Positions 41,834 through 51,983 of a DNA stretch of 64,000 bases are shown here, piece by piece. Each line of letters begins with the position of its first letter. The stretch's first letter is position 1. The DNA is taken from NCBI RefSeq assembly GCF_012769535.1, contig NZ_CP046565.1, positions 2,060,501 through 2,124,500 of the forward strand. Reading direction: 5' to 3'. This stretch comes from Methylococcus geothermalis. Lineage in GTDB: Bacteria > Pseudomonadota > Gammaproteobacteria > Methylococcales > Methylococcaceae. The position numbers were made by a program, and so were the translations under genes. The notes under the pieces are model-generated. The model did no database searches and was not told the origin of the DNA. It saw only the letters and a list, made by a program, of their open reading frames with translations.

Positions 41834-41933
41834 GGTTTCCTTATTATGATGTCGCGCGAGCTCGTGAGTGCCGCTCATGTATAAATGCTACTACAAGCGG
41901 CGGGGGTGGGCGAAGCTCCGCCAGCGTTGGGTT

Positions 41934-41939
41934 TATAAT
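41934..41939 (+). promoter_or_regulatory. -10 element of the argH promoter
   Basis: A perfect TATAAT (41934-41939) lies 32 bases before the argH start and is divergent from pgi. The -35 region 17 bases upstream is poor. A transcript would begin at about 41946. Confidence 0.5.
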
Positions 41940-41971
41940 GAGCCGCTTTGATCGTCGTAGCGGAAGTTGCA

Positions 41972-43369
41972 ATGAGTATTCAGCAAAAGCCTTGGGGAGG
42001 GCGGTTCGAAGAGGCGACGGATGCCTTCGTCGAGGCCTTCACCGCCTCGGTCGATTTCGACAAGCGGCTGGCGCCCCACGACATCCGAGGCTCGATTGCA
42101 CATGCCACCATGCTGGAGCGGCTGGGCCTTTTGACCGGCGAGGAACTTCGGGCGATCGTCGGCGGTCTGGAAGCCATAGGCGCCGAAATCGAGGCCGGGG
42201 AATTCCCCTGGTCGGTGCGCCTTGAAGACGTGCACATGAACATCGAGGCCCGCCTCACGGAGCGGATCGGCGAAGCCGGCAAGAAGCTGCATACCGGCCG
42301 CTCGCGCAACGACCAGGTTGCCACCGACGTGCGGCTGTATCTGCGCGCCGAAATCGACCGGATCTGCGGCCTGATCCTGCGCTTGCAAACCGCGCTGGTG
42401 GACCTGGCCGAGCGCGAGGCCGACACCATCATGCCGGGTTTCACTCATCTCCAGGTGGCACAGCCGATCACCTTCGGCCACCACATGATGGCCTGGTACG
42501 AGATGCTGGCACGCGATTACGACCGCCTGCGCGACTGCCGCAAGCGGGTCAACGTCATGCCGCTGGGGGCGGCGGCCCTGGCCGGCTCCAGCTTTCCGCT
42601 GGACCGCGACTACACCGCGGCCTTGCTCGACTTCTCCCGGCCGGCGGCGAATTCGCTGGACGCCGTCAGCGACCGCGATTTCGCCATCGAATTCGCCGCC
42701 TGCGCCAGTCTGGTGCTGATGCATCTCTCGCGCTTTTCGGAGGAGCTGATCCTGTGGACCTCCGCCCAGTTCGGCTTCGTCGACCTGCCCGATGCCTTCT
42801 GTACCGGCTCCTCGATCATGCCGCAGAAGAAAAATCCCGACGTGCCCGAACTCGTACGCGGCAAGAGCGCGCGGGTGTTCGGCCATCTGTTCGCCTTGCT
42901 GACCCTGATGAAGAGCCAGCCACTCGCCTACAACAAGGACAACCAGGAGGACAAGGAGCCGCTGTTCGACACGGTCGATACCCTGTCCGGTTGTCTCCGC
43001 GCCTTCGCCGACATGATGCCGCACGTGCGGCCGAACCGGCCGGCCATGTATGCCTCGGCCCGCAAGGGCTATGCGACTGCCACCGATCTGGCCGACTACC
43101 TGGTCCGGCGTGGCACGGCGTTCCGCGATGCCCACGAGATCGTGGGCAAGGCCGTCCGTTTAGGGATAGAGACCGGCCGCGACCTCGCGGATATCCCGCT
43201 GGAGGAGCTTCGATCCCTGTCGGCCGCCATCGGGCCGGACGTCTATGCGGTGCTGACGCTGGAAGGTTCGGTGGCAGCGCGTTCGCATGTCGGCGGCACC
43301 GCGCCGGAATGCGTCCGCAAGGCCGCCGTCGAGGCACGGGTTCGTCTGCTTGGACTGCGGGAGAGCTGA
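41972..43369 (+). CDS. argH: Argininosuccinate lyase
   Basis: Last step of arginine synthesis: argininosuccinate to arginine plus fumarate. The 465 residues begin with the family N terminus [19 protein letters not shown] and carry the lyase signature [16 protein letters not shown] (about residue 283) plus [15 protein letters not shown] chose the ATG at 41972; a longer start at 41948 lacks support. The stop overlaps the start of the downstream phosphatase gene. Confidence 0.98.
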   Translation: MSIQQKPWGGRFEEATDAFVEAFTASVDFDKRLAPHDIRGSIAHATMLERLGLLTGEELRAIVGGLEAIGAEIEAGEFPWSVRLEDVHMNIEARLTERIGEAGKKLHTGRSRNDQVATDVRLYLRAEIDRICGLILRLQTALVDLAEREADTIMPGFTHLQVAQPITFGHHMMAWYEMLARDYDRLRDCRKRVNVMPLGAAALAGSSFPLDRDYTAALLDFSRPAANSLDAVSDRDFAIEFAACASLVLMHLSRFSEELILWTSAQFGFVDLPDAFCTGSSIMPQKKNPDVPELVRGKSARVFGHLFALLTLMKSQPLAYNKDNQEDKEPLFDTVDTLSGCLRAFADMMPHVRPNRPAMYASARKGYATATDLADYLVRRGTAFRDAHEIVGKAVRLGIETGRDLADIPLEELRSLSAAIGPDVYAVLTLEGSVAARSHVGGTAPECVRKAAVEARVRLLGLRES

Positions 43370-43992
43370 TGGCCGGAGAAAGCTGCAATACCTTGGTCGA
43401 CCTGATGCGCCACGGCGAGCCGGCGGGCGGCAGCCGCTATCGGGGGCAGATCGACGACCCCCTCAGCGCCGTGGGCTGGGATCAGATGTGGCGTGCGCTG
43501 GGGCGGCATTGTCCGTGGGATGTCATCGTCACCTCCCCGCTGCTGCGCTGTCAGGCCTTTGCCGAGGCTTTCAGCGAACGCCACCAGCTCCCGTTGGAAA
43601 TCGAGCCGCGCTTCAAGGAGCTTGGTTTCGGCGCATGGCAGGGCAAGACCCGGGAAGAAATCGCCACCGAATACGACCCCGGTGTGCTGCAGCGTTTCTA
43701 TCGCGATCCCCTGAACCATCGTCCGGAAAACGCGGAAGGCCTGGGCGATTTCCGCAGCCGCGTCATCGCGGGCTGGAAAGACATGCTGGAACGGCATCTC
43801 GGCAAACACCTCCTGGTCATTTGCCATGCCGGCACGATCCGGATGGTGATCTCGCATGTGCTCGACGTTCCGCTTGCCAACCTGTTCCACATCAAGGTGG
43901 CCAACGCGGGCATCACGCGCATCGAGTGCATCGAGCAGGGTGACGAATTCCTGTCCCAGCTGGTGTTCCACGGCGGGACGCCGGCCGCGTGA
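43369..43992 (+). CDS. Histidine phosphatase (phosphoglycerate-mutase-like, alpha-ribazole phosphatase type)
   Basis: A 207-residue branch-1 histidine phosphatase: phospho-acceptor motif LMRHGE (about residue 15), TSPLLRC (about 57), conserved acidic KELGFGAWQGKT (about 87) and VICHAGTIR (about 150). The pattern is closest to CobC (alpha-ribazole-5'-phosphate phosphatase) or SixA-like enzymes. No cobalamin gene is nearby, so the substrate is open. The start at 43369 overlaps the argH stop (TGATG), indicating coupled translation. Confidence 0.83.
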   Translation: MAGESCNTLVDLMRHGEPAGGSRYRGQIDDPLSAVGWDQMWRALGRHCPWDVIVTSPLLRCQAFAEAFSERHQLPLEIEPRFKELGFGAWQGKTREEIATEYDPGVLQRFYRDPLNHRPENAEGLGDFRSRVIAGWKDMLERHLGKHLLVICHAGTIRMVISHVLDVPLANLFHIKVANAGITRIECIEQGDEFLSQLVFHGGTPAA

Positions 43993-44008
43993 ATCCCCCC
44001 GGGAGGGG

Positions 44009-45340
44009 TTAGCCGGCCGCCGGCGGAAGGCGGGTCACCAGAATCTTGTCGACCCGGTTGCGGTCCATGTCCACGACCTCGAACCGCAGATCCTCGAATT
44101 CGAAGGTATCGGTCACCTTCGGCACGTTGCCCAGCCGCAGCATGACGAAACCGGCCATGGTATGGAAATTGCCGCTTTCCTCCTCCGGCAGAGCGTCTAG
44201 TTCGAACAGCTGCTTGAACCGGTCGATGTCGAGCATGCCGTCGACCAGCCAGGAGCCGTCCTCGCGCTGCGAGACCTGAGGTTCTTCTTCCGCGGTTTCG
44301 GAGGCAATGGCACCGACGATCGCTTCGAGCACATCGGTGAGCGTCACCAGGCCGGTCAGTTCGCCGTACTCGTCGACGACCAGTGCCGTCTGCAGATGCG
44401 ATCGCTTGAAGTGCTCCAGCAATTGCATGAGCGACAGCGAGTTGGGGACGAAAAGCGCGGGGGTCACCAGTTCCGCCAGATCCGGTTTCTCGCCGGCCAG
44501 CAGCCGGTTCAGCACATCCTTGGTTTTCACAAAGCCGACAACGTTGTCCACGCCGCCCCGGCACAGCGGGATGATCCAGTGCGGATGGTCGGTCAGGATA
44601 CCGCGGTTCGCCTCGTAGGATTTGGTGACGTCCAGGTAGACCACATCCTTGCGCGGCGTCATGATCGCGCCGACCTTGCGGCTGTCCAGCCTCAGGATGT
44701 TTTCCACCAGTTCCTGCTCGACTTCCTCGAACACGCCTTCCAGGATGCCTTGCTGCAGCAGCAGCTTGATCTCTTCCTCGGTGACCGAAGGCTGGCGAAC
44801 CGGGCGGGCGCCCATGAGCCGCAGCACGATGTCGGTGGAAATGCTCAGGAACTTGACCAGGGGAAGGGCGATCAGGGACAGGTAATGCATGGGCCGCGCC
44901 ACGGCGGCTGCAATGGATTCGGCGTGGAGCAGAGCCAGGCGCTTGGGCACCAGTTCGCCGATGATCAGGGACAGATAGGTGATCGCGAAAACGGTGATGG
45001 TCAGGCTGATCTCGTGGGCATACGGCGCCAGTTCCGGCATCGTCATCAACAGCGGCTCGATCTGGCTGGAAACCGAGGCTTCACCCAGGGCTCCGTTCAG
45101 CACCCCGATCGTGGTGATGCCGACCTGAACCGTGGAGAGAAACCGCGAAGGCTGCGCCGCGAGTTCGAGGGCGCGGACTTCGCCGGCACCGCCCTTGTCG
45201 GCCTGGTGCTGGAGGCGGGATCTTCGGGCGGACACGATGGCCATTTCCGACATGGCGAACAGGCCGTTGACAAAGATAAGGAACAGAACCAATCCGATCT
45301 GGATCACTTTAAGGGGAGCGGGTAGTTGGAAAAACGGCAA
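44009..45340 (-). CDS. Inner-membrane CNNM/CorC-family protein with DUF21, paired CBS and CorC_HlyC domains
   Basis: A 443-residue protein: DUF21 transmembrane part (about 1-195, with NGLFAMSEMAIVSARRSRL), two CBS domains (about 210-330; MTPRKDVVYLDV and VDEYGELTGLVTLTDVLEAIVG), and a CorC_HlyC domain (about 350-435; RFEVVDMDRNRVDKI). Family members transport or sense Mg2+/Co2+ or affect ion export; older annotations call them hemolysins. The annotated start is TTG with no Shine-Dalgarno, so the true N terminus is unsure. A terminator-like palindrome lies in its probable leader. Confidence 0.88.
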   Translation of the reverse strand: MPFFQLPAPLKVIQIGLVLFLIFVNGLFAMSEMAIVSARRSRLQHQADKGGAGEVRALELAAQPSRFLSTVQVGITTIGVLNGALGEASVSSQIEPLLMTMPELAPYAHEISLTITVFAITYLSLIIGELVPKRLALLHAESIAAAVARPMHYLSLIALPLVKFLSISTDIVLRLMGARPVRQPSVTEEEIKLLLQQGILEGVFEEVEQELVENILRLDSRKVGAIMTPRKDVVYLDVTKSYEANRGILTDHPHWIIPLCRGGVDNVVGFVKTKDVLNRLLAGEKPDLAELVTPALFVPNSLSLMQLLEHFKRSHLQTALVVDEYGELTGLVTLTDVLEAIVGAIASETAEEEPQVSQREDGSWLVDGMLDIDRFKQLFELDALPEEESGNFHTMAGFVMLRLGNVPKVTDTFEFEDLRFEVVDMDRNRVDKILVTRLPPAAG

Positions 45341-45732
45341 AGACTCGGAGCAAGGCGGGATGCGGGCGCCTGGGCGGAAGTCATGGGTGTTCGCGATCCC
45401 CGGAAGGCCGGACGGAGGAATGCGAAATGACGAGGAGGCTCAGGAGTCGGAAAAAGTTCATGCCATGGGCATGAACTGGGGTATTCGTCGGACACGAGGC
45501 AGTCCGTCAATCATCCGTCCGGCAGAACCGGCGGTTGGGATAGGTTGAGGATTCGAGCATGGTTATCGGTGAAAGGCTGGGATGCCTCGGTCGTTAGCGT
45601 AGCCGGGTCGCGGGTTCGATTCAACTGTTTTCGGTTCCTGCGGGCGACGCTGACGGGCCGAAACTTGTTGTAAGGAAGGGGGCGTTTGTTCTAAGTTAGC
45701 GGCAACCAACAATACTCAGGGGGAGGCGGTAC
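45341..45732. other. 392-base gap between the CorC-family gene and pfp
   Basis: No gene is apparent. It should hold divergent promoters for the CorC-family gene (- strand) and pfp (+ strand), but no clean hexamers were found. The main structure is the palindrome at 45455-45477. A GGGTTCGATTC string at 45613-45623 resembles a tRNA T-loop but lacks a paired stem. pfp is preceded by GGGAGG. Confidence 0.5.
45455..45477 (-). terminator. Perfect 10-base palindrome with U tract in the leader of the CorC-family gene
   Basis: AGTTCATGCC and GGCATGAACT flank three bases. Read on the - strand the hairpin is followed by a run of five T, the layout of an intrinsic terminator. It lies 115-137 bases upstream of the CorC-family start on the same strand, so it could be an attenuator or end antisense reads. 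As a plain operator it would serve either divergent gene. Confidence 0.5.
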
Positions 45733-46995
45733 ATGGTGGCGCGGAATGCTTTTTACGCCCAATCCGGCGGTGTGACCGCCGTTATCAATGCATCGGCTTG
45801 CGGCGTACTGGAAACCGCCAGGCTGTTTCCCGACCGTATCGGTACCGTCTACGCCGGGCGCAACGGCATCGTCGGCGCCCTGACCGAAGACCTGATCGAT
45901 ACCGGCCAGGAAAGCGCCGAAGCCATAGCCGCGCTGCGCCATACGCCATCCGGGGCTTTCGGTTCGTGCCGCTACAAGCTCAAGGGACTGGAGGAAAACC
46001 GGGCCCAGTACGAGCGGCTGATCGAGGTTTTCCGCGCCCACGATATCGGATATTTCTTCTACAACGGCGGCGGGGACTCCGCCGACACCTGCCTGAAGGT
46101 CTCCCAGCTCTCCGAAAAGATGGGTTATCCCCTGCAGGCCATCCATATTCCGAAAACGGTGGACAACGATCTGCCGATCACCGACTGCTGTCCGGGCTTC
46201 GGTTCGGTCGCCAAATACATTGCGGTATCGGTGCGCGAGGCGAGTTTCGACGTGCGCTCCATGGCGGCCACTTCCACCTGTATTTTCGTGCTCGAGGTCA
46301 TGGGGCGGCACGCGGGCTGGATCGCCGCGGCGGGCGGCCTGGCGAGCGACGAGCGGCACGCGTTGCCGCTGGTCATCCTGTTTCCCGAGCAGGTGTTCGA
46401 CCCGGAACGGTTTCTGCGCGCGGTGGACGAGAAGGTCCGCACCACCGGCTATTGTTCGATCGTGGTGTCGGAGGGCATCAAGGGCGCCGACGGCAGGTTC
46501 ATCGCCGAATCAGGCAGCCGGGACGTGTTCGGCCATGCCCAGCTCGGCGGCGTGGCGCCGGTCATCGCCGGGCTGGTCAAGGAACGCCTGGGCTACAAGT
46601 ACCATTGGGCCGTCGCCGATTACCTGCAGCGCGCCGCCCGCCACGTCGCTTCGCGCACCGATGTCGAGCAGGCCTATGCCGTGGGAAAGGCCGGTGTCGA
46701 AATGGCTTTGAAAGGGCACAATGCCGTGATGCCCGCCATCATACGAACCTCCGATTCGCCTTACCGCTGGGAAATTGGCGCCGCCCCTCTGGCGGAAGTG
46801 GCCAACGTCGAGAAGAAGATGCCCCTCGAATTCATCAGCGCCGATGGCTTCGGGATCACCGAGGACTGCCGCAGATACCTGCAGCCGCTGATCGAGGGCG
46901 AGGATTACCCGCCCTACGCCGGGGGCCTGCCGGACTATGTGACGCTGAGGAACGTCGCCGTCCCGAAGAAAACGGCTACGTCGTTCAGCGTCTGA
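45733..46995 (+). CDS. pfp: Pyrophosphate-dependent 6-phosphofructokinase
   Basis: Reversibly phosphorylates fructose-6-phosphate (and possibly sedoheptulose-7-phosphate or ribulose-5-phosphate) with pyrophosphate in place of ATP. The 420 residues have the donor-site loop NGGGDSADT (about residue 113), with an Asp where ATP enzymes have Gly, the PPi-type substitution. The PKTVDND substrate loop (about 141) and [13 protein letters not shown] (about 195) follow. GGGAGG precedes the start. The next gene is hppA, 47 bases downstream, and pairing of these two PPi-handling genes is known in Methylococcus. Confidence 0.95.
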   Translation: MVARNAFYAQSGGVTAVINASACGVLETARLFPDRIGTVYAGRNGIVGALTEDLIDTGQESAEAIAALRHTPSGAFGSCRYKLKGLEENRAQYERLIEVFRAHDIGYFFYNGGGDSADTCLKVSQLSEKMGYPLQAIHIPKTVDNDLPITDCCPGFGSVAKYIAVSVREASFDVRSMAATSTCIFVLEVMGRHAGWIAAAGGLASDERHALPLVILFPEQVFDPERFLRAVDEKVRTTGYCSIVVSEGIKGADGRFIAESGSRDVFGHAQLGGVAPVIAGLVKERLGYKYHWAVADYLQRAARHVASRTDVEQAYAVGKAGVEMALKGHNAVMPAIIRTSDSPYRWEIGAAPLAEVANVEKKMPLEFISADGFGITEDCRRYLQPLIEGEDYPPYAGGLPDYVTLRNVAVPKKTATSFSV

Positions 46996-47042
46996 TTCCT
47001 CTTTTTTCGTCACACCAACAACAACGTTCGAGGAGTATCGCT

Positions 47043-49175
47043 ATGGCTTGCTCGGTTCTGTCCTGCGCCCGGGAGGGGCTGTGTTGTTTGATGCGCAATC
47101 CCCGGACCAAGGTGATCGCCTTGGCGGGGCTCGCGGAATTTCTCGCGATCGGTTTGCTGGTCGACTGGGGAACGGCATTCGCTTTTACCGCTGCGCTGTC
47201 CGCGCTGCTCTACGGCATCCTCTCCATCGGCTGGGTCAATGCCCAGCCCGCCGGCAACGAGCGGATGGTGGATATCGCCTCGGCGATTCAACAGGGTGCC
47301 CAGGCCTACCTCAATCGGCAGTATCGGACCATCGCGATAGTCGGATGGCTGCTGTTCTTCGTCATCGGAGCCTTCCTGGGATGGACGATCGCGTTCGGGT
47401 TCGTCATCGGCGCGGCGCTCTCCGGCGCGGCGGGCTATATCGGCATGAACATCTCGGTCCGCGCCAACGCCCGGACCGCGCAGGCAGCCATGACCGGCAT
47501 GGATGAGGCTTTTTCCATGGCGTTCCGCGGCGGCGCCATCACCGGCATGCTGGTGGTTGGGCTCGGTTTGCTCGGGGTGGCCGGCTATTACGCGCTGCTG
47601 AAATCGGCCGGCGCGAGCGATCCGCTCCATGCCCTGGTGGGGCTGGCGTTCGGCGGTTCGCTGATCTCGATCTTCGCGCGTCTGGGCGGCGGCATTTTCA
47701 CCAAGGGCGCCGATGTGGGCGCGGACCTGGTCGGCAAGGTGGAGGCGGGTATTCCCGAGGACGATCCGCGCAATCCGGCCGTTATCGCCGACAACGTCGG
47801 CGATAACGTCGGCGACTGCGCGGGCATGGCGGCCGACCTGTTCGAAACCTATGCGGTGACCATCGTCGCCACCATGCTGCTGGGAGGGCTCCTGACCGGG
47901 GGCAGCGAGGCGGCCATCGTGTACCCCCTGGTGCTGGGCGGCATTTCCATCGTCGCCTCGATCATCGGGACCTTCTTCGTCCGGATCACGCCGGGCCAGA
48001 AGATCATGAGCGGGCTGTACAAGGGCGTGATCGTGTCCGGCGGCTTGGCCGCCGCGGCCTTCCTGCCGATCACCGGATTCATGTTCGGCGGCGGCATCAG
48101 TCTCGGCGGCACCGACGTGTCCTGGTTCGGCCTGTTCTTCGCCGCCCTGATCGGCCTGGGTCTCACCGGTCTGATGGTGGTGATCACCGAGTACTACACG
48201 GCCACGGAATTCGCGCCGGTACGCCATATCGCCGAAGCTTCCACCACCGGCCACGGCACCAACATCATCGCCGGCCTCGGGGTATCGATGAAAGCGACGG
48301 CAGCGCCGGTGCTGGCGGTGTGCGCCAGCATCTGGGGCGCCTACGAACTCGCCGGGTTGTACGGCATCGCGGTGGCTGCCACCTCGATGTTGTCCCTGAC
48401 CGGGATGATCGTCGCCCTCGACGCTTACGGTCCGATCACGGACAACGCCGGTGGCATCGCCGAGATGGCCGAGCTGCCGGATTCGGTCCGCGCCATCACC
48501 GATCCGCTGGACGCCGTGGGCAATACCACCAAGGCCGTGACCAAGGGCTATGCGATCGGTTCGGCGGGGCTGGCGGCGCTGGTGCTGTTCGCCGACTACA
48601 CTCATGCGCTGGGCGGCAACGTGAACTTCGACCTGTCGAACCACATGGTCATCATCGGCCTGTTCATCGGCGGCATGGTGCCCTACCTGTTCGGCTCGCT
48701 GGCCATGGAGGCCGTGGGACGGGCCGCTGGCGGCATCGTCAACGAAGTGCGCCGGCAGTTCCGGGAAATCCCGGGCATCATGCAGCACACGGCCAAGCCC
48801 GATTACTCCCGTGCCGTCGACATGCTCACCAAGGCGGCGATCAAGGAGATGGTCGTGCCCTCGCTGCTGCCGGTGGCCATTCCCGTCATCGTGGGGCTGC
48901 TGCTCGGCAAGGAGGCCTTGGGCGGCGTGCTGATCGGCACCATCGTCACCGGCCTGTTCGTCGCCATCTCGATGACGACCGGCGGCGGCGCTTGGGACAA
49001 CGCCAAGAAATACATCGAGGACGGCCATTTCGGCGGCAAGGGATCGGAAGCTCACAAGGCGGCGGTGACCGGCGACACGGTCGGCGATCCGTACAAGGAC
49101 ACTGCGGGCCCGGCGGTGAATCCGATGATCAAGATCATCAACATCGTGGCCCTGTTGATCGTACCCCTGCTCTAA
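47043..49175 (+). CDS. hppA: K+-independent membrane H+-translocating pyrophosphatase
   Basis: Couples PPi hydrolysis or synthesis to proton movement across the inner membrane. The 710-residue protein is rich in membrane segments (about 16). The PPi-binding segment [15 protein letters not shown] is followed by [17 protein letters not shown] and [15 protein letters not shown]. Lys in [10 protein letters not shown] (about residue 497) marks the K+-independent subfamily. I chose the ATG at 47043 with GAGGAG upstream; the same frame stays open far into pfp but those residues are not family-like. The N-terminal 20 or so residues ([13 protein letters not shown]) are an unusual lead-in. It is probably co-transcribed with pfp. 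Confidence 0.96.
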   Translation: MACSVLSCAREGLCCLMRNPRTKVIALAGLAEFLAIGLLVDWGTAFAFTAALSALLYGILSIGWVNAQPAGNERMVDIASAIQQGAQAYLNRQYRTIAIVGWLLFFVIGAFLGWTIAFGFVIGAALSGAAGYIGMNISVRANARTAQAAMTGMDEAFSMAFRGGAITGMLVVGLGLLGVAGYYALLKSAGASDPLHALVGLAFGGSLISIFARLGGGIFTKGADVGADLVGKVEAGIPEDDPRNPAVIADNVGDNVGDCAGMAADLFETYAVTIVATMLLGGLLTGGSEAAIVYPLVLGGISIVASIIGTFFVRITPGQKIMSGLYKGVIVSGGLAAAAFLPITGFMFGGGISLGGTDVSWFGLFFAALIGLGLTGLMVVITEYYTATEFAPVRHIAEASTTGHGTNIIAGLGVSMKATAAPVLAVCASIWGAYELAGLYGIAVAATSMLSLTGMIVALDAYGPITDNAGGIAEMAELPDSVRAITDPLDAVGNTTKAVTKGYAIGSAGLAALVLFADYTHALGGNVNFDLSNHMVIIGLFIGGMVPYLFGSLAMEAVGRAAGGIVNEVRRQFREIPGIMQHTAKPDYSRAVDMLTKAAIKEMVVPSLLPVAIPVIVGLLLGKEALGGVLIGTIVTGLFVAISMTTGGGAWDNAKKYIEDGHFGGKGSEAHKAAVTGDTVGDPYKDTAGPAVNPMIKIINIVALLIVPLL

Positions 49176-49211
49176 ATCCCCGCTTGTCTCCCCTCTCCCT
49201 CTGGGGCAAAT

Positions 49212-49253
49212 CCGCCGGGGGCGGAGGGGTCTTCCGGGCGTTTCCGCCCGGAA
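49212..49253. terminator. Two adjacent hairpins downstream of hppA
   Basis: The first is TCCGCC-GGG-GGCGGA (about 49211-49225). The second is a perfect 9-base stem TTCCGGGCG-TTTC-CGCCCGGAA (49232-49253). They lie 36-78 bases after the hppA stop. No U tract follows, so they are candidates for structural 3' protection or weak termination, and belong to a family of C/G-rich intergenic repeats. Confidence 0.45.
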
Positions 49254-49392
49254 ACATGAGGGCAGAGGGTGAGGGCGGAGGCCAACTCCCTGTAAGATTC
49301 CCTCTTTCGATACTCCCCCAGCGATTCCCGGCGTCCAACCGAGGCGCTGCCTGGGCGGTTTGCGGGATTCAAACCGAAATCGAGGTGATGCA

Positions 49393-51441
49393 ATGACCAA
49401 CCCTTTGCTGGAAAACTACGAACTGCCGCCGTTCTCGCGCATCGAAGCGAGCCATGTACTGCCGGCGGTTGAACAAATCCTGGCTGAAAACCGGGCGGCG
49501 GTCGATGCCTTGCTCCAACGCGGTGGGCCGTTTACCTGGTCCGGTCTGGTGGAACCGCTGGATGATCTCGATGACCGCCTGAACAAGGCTTGGTCGCCGG
49601 TCGGACACCTCAATGCCGTGATGAACAGCGAGGCTTTGCGGGAAGCCTACAATGCCTGTCTGCCCCTGTTGAGCGAATATGCCACCGAAATGGGCCAGAA
49701 TGCGGCGCTGTACGCCGCGTTCCGGGAAATCGCGGAAGGTGGGGAATACGCTCGGCTCGACACCGCCCAGCGCAAGATCGTCGACAATGCCCTGCGCGAT
49801 TTCCGCCTGTCAGGGGTTGCCCTGGAAGGCGAGAACAAGGCCCGCTTCAAGGAAATCGCTCAGGAACTGTCGCAACTGGGTAGCCGGTTTTCCGACAACG
49901 TGCTGGATGCCACCAAGGGCTGGACGCGTCATATCGAAGACGAGGCACTGCTGGCCGGGCTGCCCGAAACCGACCTCGCCGTCGCCCGCCAGGCCGCGGA
50001 AGCGGAAGGCAAGCCCGGCTGGGTTTTCGGCCTCGCCTTTCCTTCCTATATCGCGATCATGACCCATGCCGACGACCGGGCGCTGCGCGAGGAGTTCTAC
50101 CAGGCTTACGCGACCCGCGCCTCCGAAACCGGGCCCCAAGGCGGACGCTGGGACAACAGCGAGGTGATGGAGAAGATCCTGGCCTTGCGTCACGAAGAGG
50201 CCAATCTCTTGGGATTTTCCAATTATGCCGAACTGTCCCTGGCGACCAAGATGGCGGAGAGCCCGGAACAGGTGCTGAGTTTCCTGAACGATCTCGCCGA
50301 CAAGGCCCTGCCCTTCGCCCGGCGCGACCTGGAGGAGTTGCGGGCGTTCGCGCGGAATCTGCATGGGATCGAGGAGCTTCAGTCCTGGGACGTGGCCTAC
50401 TATTCCGAGAAACTCCGCGAGCACAAATACGCGTTTTCCGAGGAGGAAGTGAAGGCGTACTTTCCCGCCGAACGCGTGGTTTCCGGCCTGTTCGCGGTGG
50501 TGCAGCGGCTGTACGGTCTGGAGATCAAGCTTCGCGACGGCGTCGATGTCTGGCACCCGGACGTCCATTACTACGAGATATTCGACCGGCTAGGCGAACG
50601 CCGGGGCGGGTTCTATCTCGACCTCTACGCCCGGCCCAGCAAGCGCAGTGGTGCCTGGATGGACGAATGCATCAGCCGGCGCCGCGTCGGCGCGAGCATC
50701 CAGATTCCGGTCGCCTATCTGACCTGCAATTTCACCCCCCCGGCCGGCGACGAACCCGCGCTGCTTCGGCACGACGACGTGGTGACGCTGTTCCACGAAT
50801 TCGGCCACGGTCTGCACCATTTGCTCACCCGGGTGGAGTACCTCGGCGTGTCAGGCATTCGAGGCGTGGAATGGGATGCGGTGGAACTGCCCAGCCAGTT
50901 CATGGAGAACTTCTGCTGGGAACGCGAGGCGCTGGCGCTGATCTCGGGACATCACCGCACCGGCGAGCCTCTGCCGGACGCACTGCTGGCCAAGATGTTG
51001 GCGGCCAAAAACTTCCAGGCCGGGATGCAGACCGTCCGGCAACTGGAGTTCGCCCTGCTGGATTTCCGCATTCACCGCGATTACGATCCGGCCCGTGGTG
51101 GACGCGTCTACGAGACGCTCGACGAAGTCAGGCGGCAGGTCTCGGTCATGTCGCCGCCGGCCTACAACCGCTTCCCGCACAGCTTCCAGCACATCTTCGG
51201 CGGCGGCTACGCGGCGGGCTACTACAGCTACAAATGGGCCGAGGTGCTGTCCAGCGACGCGTTTTCACTGTTCGAAGAGCGCGGCATCTTCGATCCGGAA
51301 ACCGGCCATGCCTTCTTGGCCAATGTGCTGGAGCAGGGCGGCCGGCGCAGCGCGCTGGAGTCTTTCGTGGCGTTCCGTGGTCGCGAACCGGAAATCGAGG
51401 CCTTGCTGCGCCACAGCGGCATGCTGCCAACCGCCGGCTAG
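49393..51441 (+). CDS. prlC: Oligopeptidase A (M3 zinc metallopeptidase)
   Basis: Cytoplasmic peptidase that degrades signal peptides and short peptides. The 682 residues include the metal motif VTLFHEFGHGLHHLL (HEFGH at about residue 472) and the family stretch around AYNRFPHSFQHIFGGGYAAGYYSYKWAEVLSSDAF near the C terminus. I chose the ATG at 49393 with GAGGTG upstream. The next gene is rubredoxin, 39 bases downstream. Confidence 0.96.
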   Translation: MTNPLLENYELPPFSRIEASHVLPAVEQILAENRAAVDALLQRGGPFTWSGLVEPLDDLDDRLNKAWSPVGHLNAVMNSEALREAYNACLPLLSEYATEMGQNAALYAAFREIAEGGEYARLDTAQRKIVDNALRDFRLSGVALEGENKARFKEIAQELSQLGSRFSDNVLDATKGWTRHIEDEALLAGLPETDLAVARQAAEAEGKPGWVFGLAFPSYIAIMTHADDRALREEFYQAYATRASETGPQGGRWDNSEVMEKILALRHEEANLLGFSNYAELSLATKMAESPEQVLSFLNDLADKALPFARRDLEELRAFARNLHGIEELQSWDVAYYSEKLREHKYAFSEEEVKAYFPAERVVSGLFAVVQRLYGLEIKLRDGVDVWHPDVHYYEIFDRLGERRGGFYLDLYARPSKRSGAWMDECISRRRVGASIQIPVAYLTCNFTPPAGDEPALLRHDDVVTLFHEFGHGLHHLLTRVEYLGVSGIRGVEWDAVELPSQFMENFCWEREALALISGHHRTGEPLPDALLAKMLAAKNFQAGMQTVRQLEFALLDFRIHRDYDPARGGRVYETLDEVRRQVSVMSPPAYNRFPHSFQHIFGGGYAAGYYSYKWAEVLSSDAFSLFEERGIFDPETGHAFLANVLEQGGRRSALESFVAFRGREPEIEALLRHSGMLPTAG

Positions 51442-51480
51442 GTTCGGTCGGGAGTTCCTCAATCGACAAGGAGATGAAAA

Positions 51481-51651
51481 ATGATCGAATACCATAAGTA
51501 CCAGTGTTCCGCCTGCGGCTACATCTACGATGAAACCGAGGGCGATCCCGACGTGGGTCTTGCTCCCGGGACCCTGTTCGAGGACATTCCCGAAGGATGG
51601 GGCTGTCCGGAGTGCGGGGTGGACAAGAGTTTCTTCGAACTGCTGGATTAG
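51481..51651 (+). CDS. Rubredoxin
   Basis: A 56-residue one-iron electron carrier. The four iron-ligand cysteines are at C9, C12 (CSACGYIYD) and C42, C45 (CPECGVDKS), with the expected spacing and the conserved EGWGCPECG loop. It starts with ATG after GGAGATGAAAA. Its redox partner is not readable from context; in bacteria such proteins serve hydroxylases or oxygen-defence enzymes. It follows prlC, probably by transcription read-through. Confidence 0.96.
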   Translation: MIEYHKYQCSACGYIYDETEGDPDVGLAPGTLFEDIPEGWGCPECGVDKSFFELLD

Positions 51652-51983
51652 GCTGAGGGATGATGGTCTCCGCCGGCCGTGCGGCCGGCGGAATGCATGA
51701 ATGCTGAAGTTCGCGAAGTAGTCGAAAGGCTGATGATGGAACGGGAACCACGTGTCGGGACACTCGGGAACGTGGATCCCTGGATCGTGCGGGGATCCGC
51801 ACAATTCGGCCCATGTCCGTTAGTCCAGCCGGGCGCGTCGACGTTGCCGGCCGCTCGACGCGATCATCGCACATGACGCGCTCGGGAAATTTCGGAGCGG
51901 GCACGGTGGGATGACAGGGGGAGTTGTAATTCGCTGGTGCTTCCCCTATAACACCGATGATACCTTTGCGGCTTGAGGGCCAT
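51652..51983. other. 332-base gap between rubredoxin and the Tim44-like gene
   Basis: No gene is apparent. Shortly after the rubredoxin stop a perfect 10-base stem (TCCGCCGGCC and GGCCGGCGGA, 51669-51692, four-base loop GTGC) is the likely 3' end of the transcript, although no U run follows. The remainder (51693-51983) holds short GGATCC and GATC palindromes but no recognised signal. GAGGG precedes the Tim44-like start. Confidence 0.5.
51669..51692 (+). terminator. Strong G/C hairpin after rubredoxin
   Basis: A perfect 10-base inverted repeat with a GTGC loop, 18 bases after the rubredoxin stop, fits an intrinsic terminator stem but has no downstream T tract. Confidence 0.5.

Noticed and set aside
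45132-45548. Open frame on the + strand across the 5' end and leader of the CorC-family gene
   Set aside because: It starts inside the conserved DUF21 region of the opposite strand, has no motif and no ribosome-binding site.
45613-45623. GGGTTCGATTC resembling a tRNA T-loop
   Set aside because: No complementary T-stem, anticodon arm or acceptor pairing surrounds it, so it is not a tRNA or a recognisable fragment.
47010-49400. 796-codon open frame on the - strand opposite hppA
   Set aside because: hppA has complete pyrophosphatase motifs on the + strand; this reverse frame is rich in Gly/Asp/His without any family pattern.
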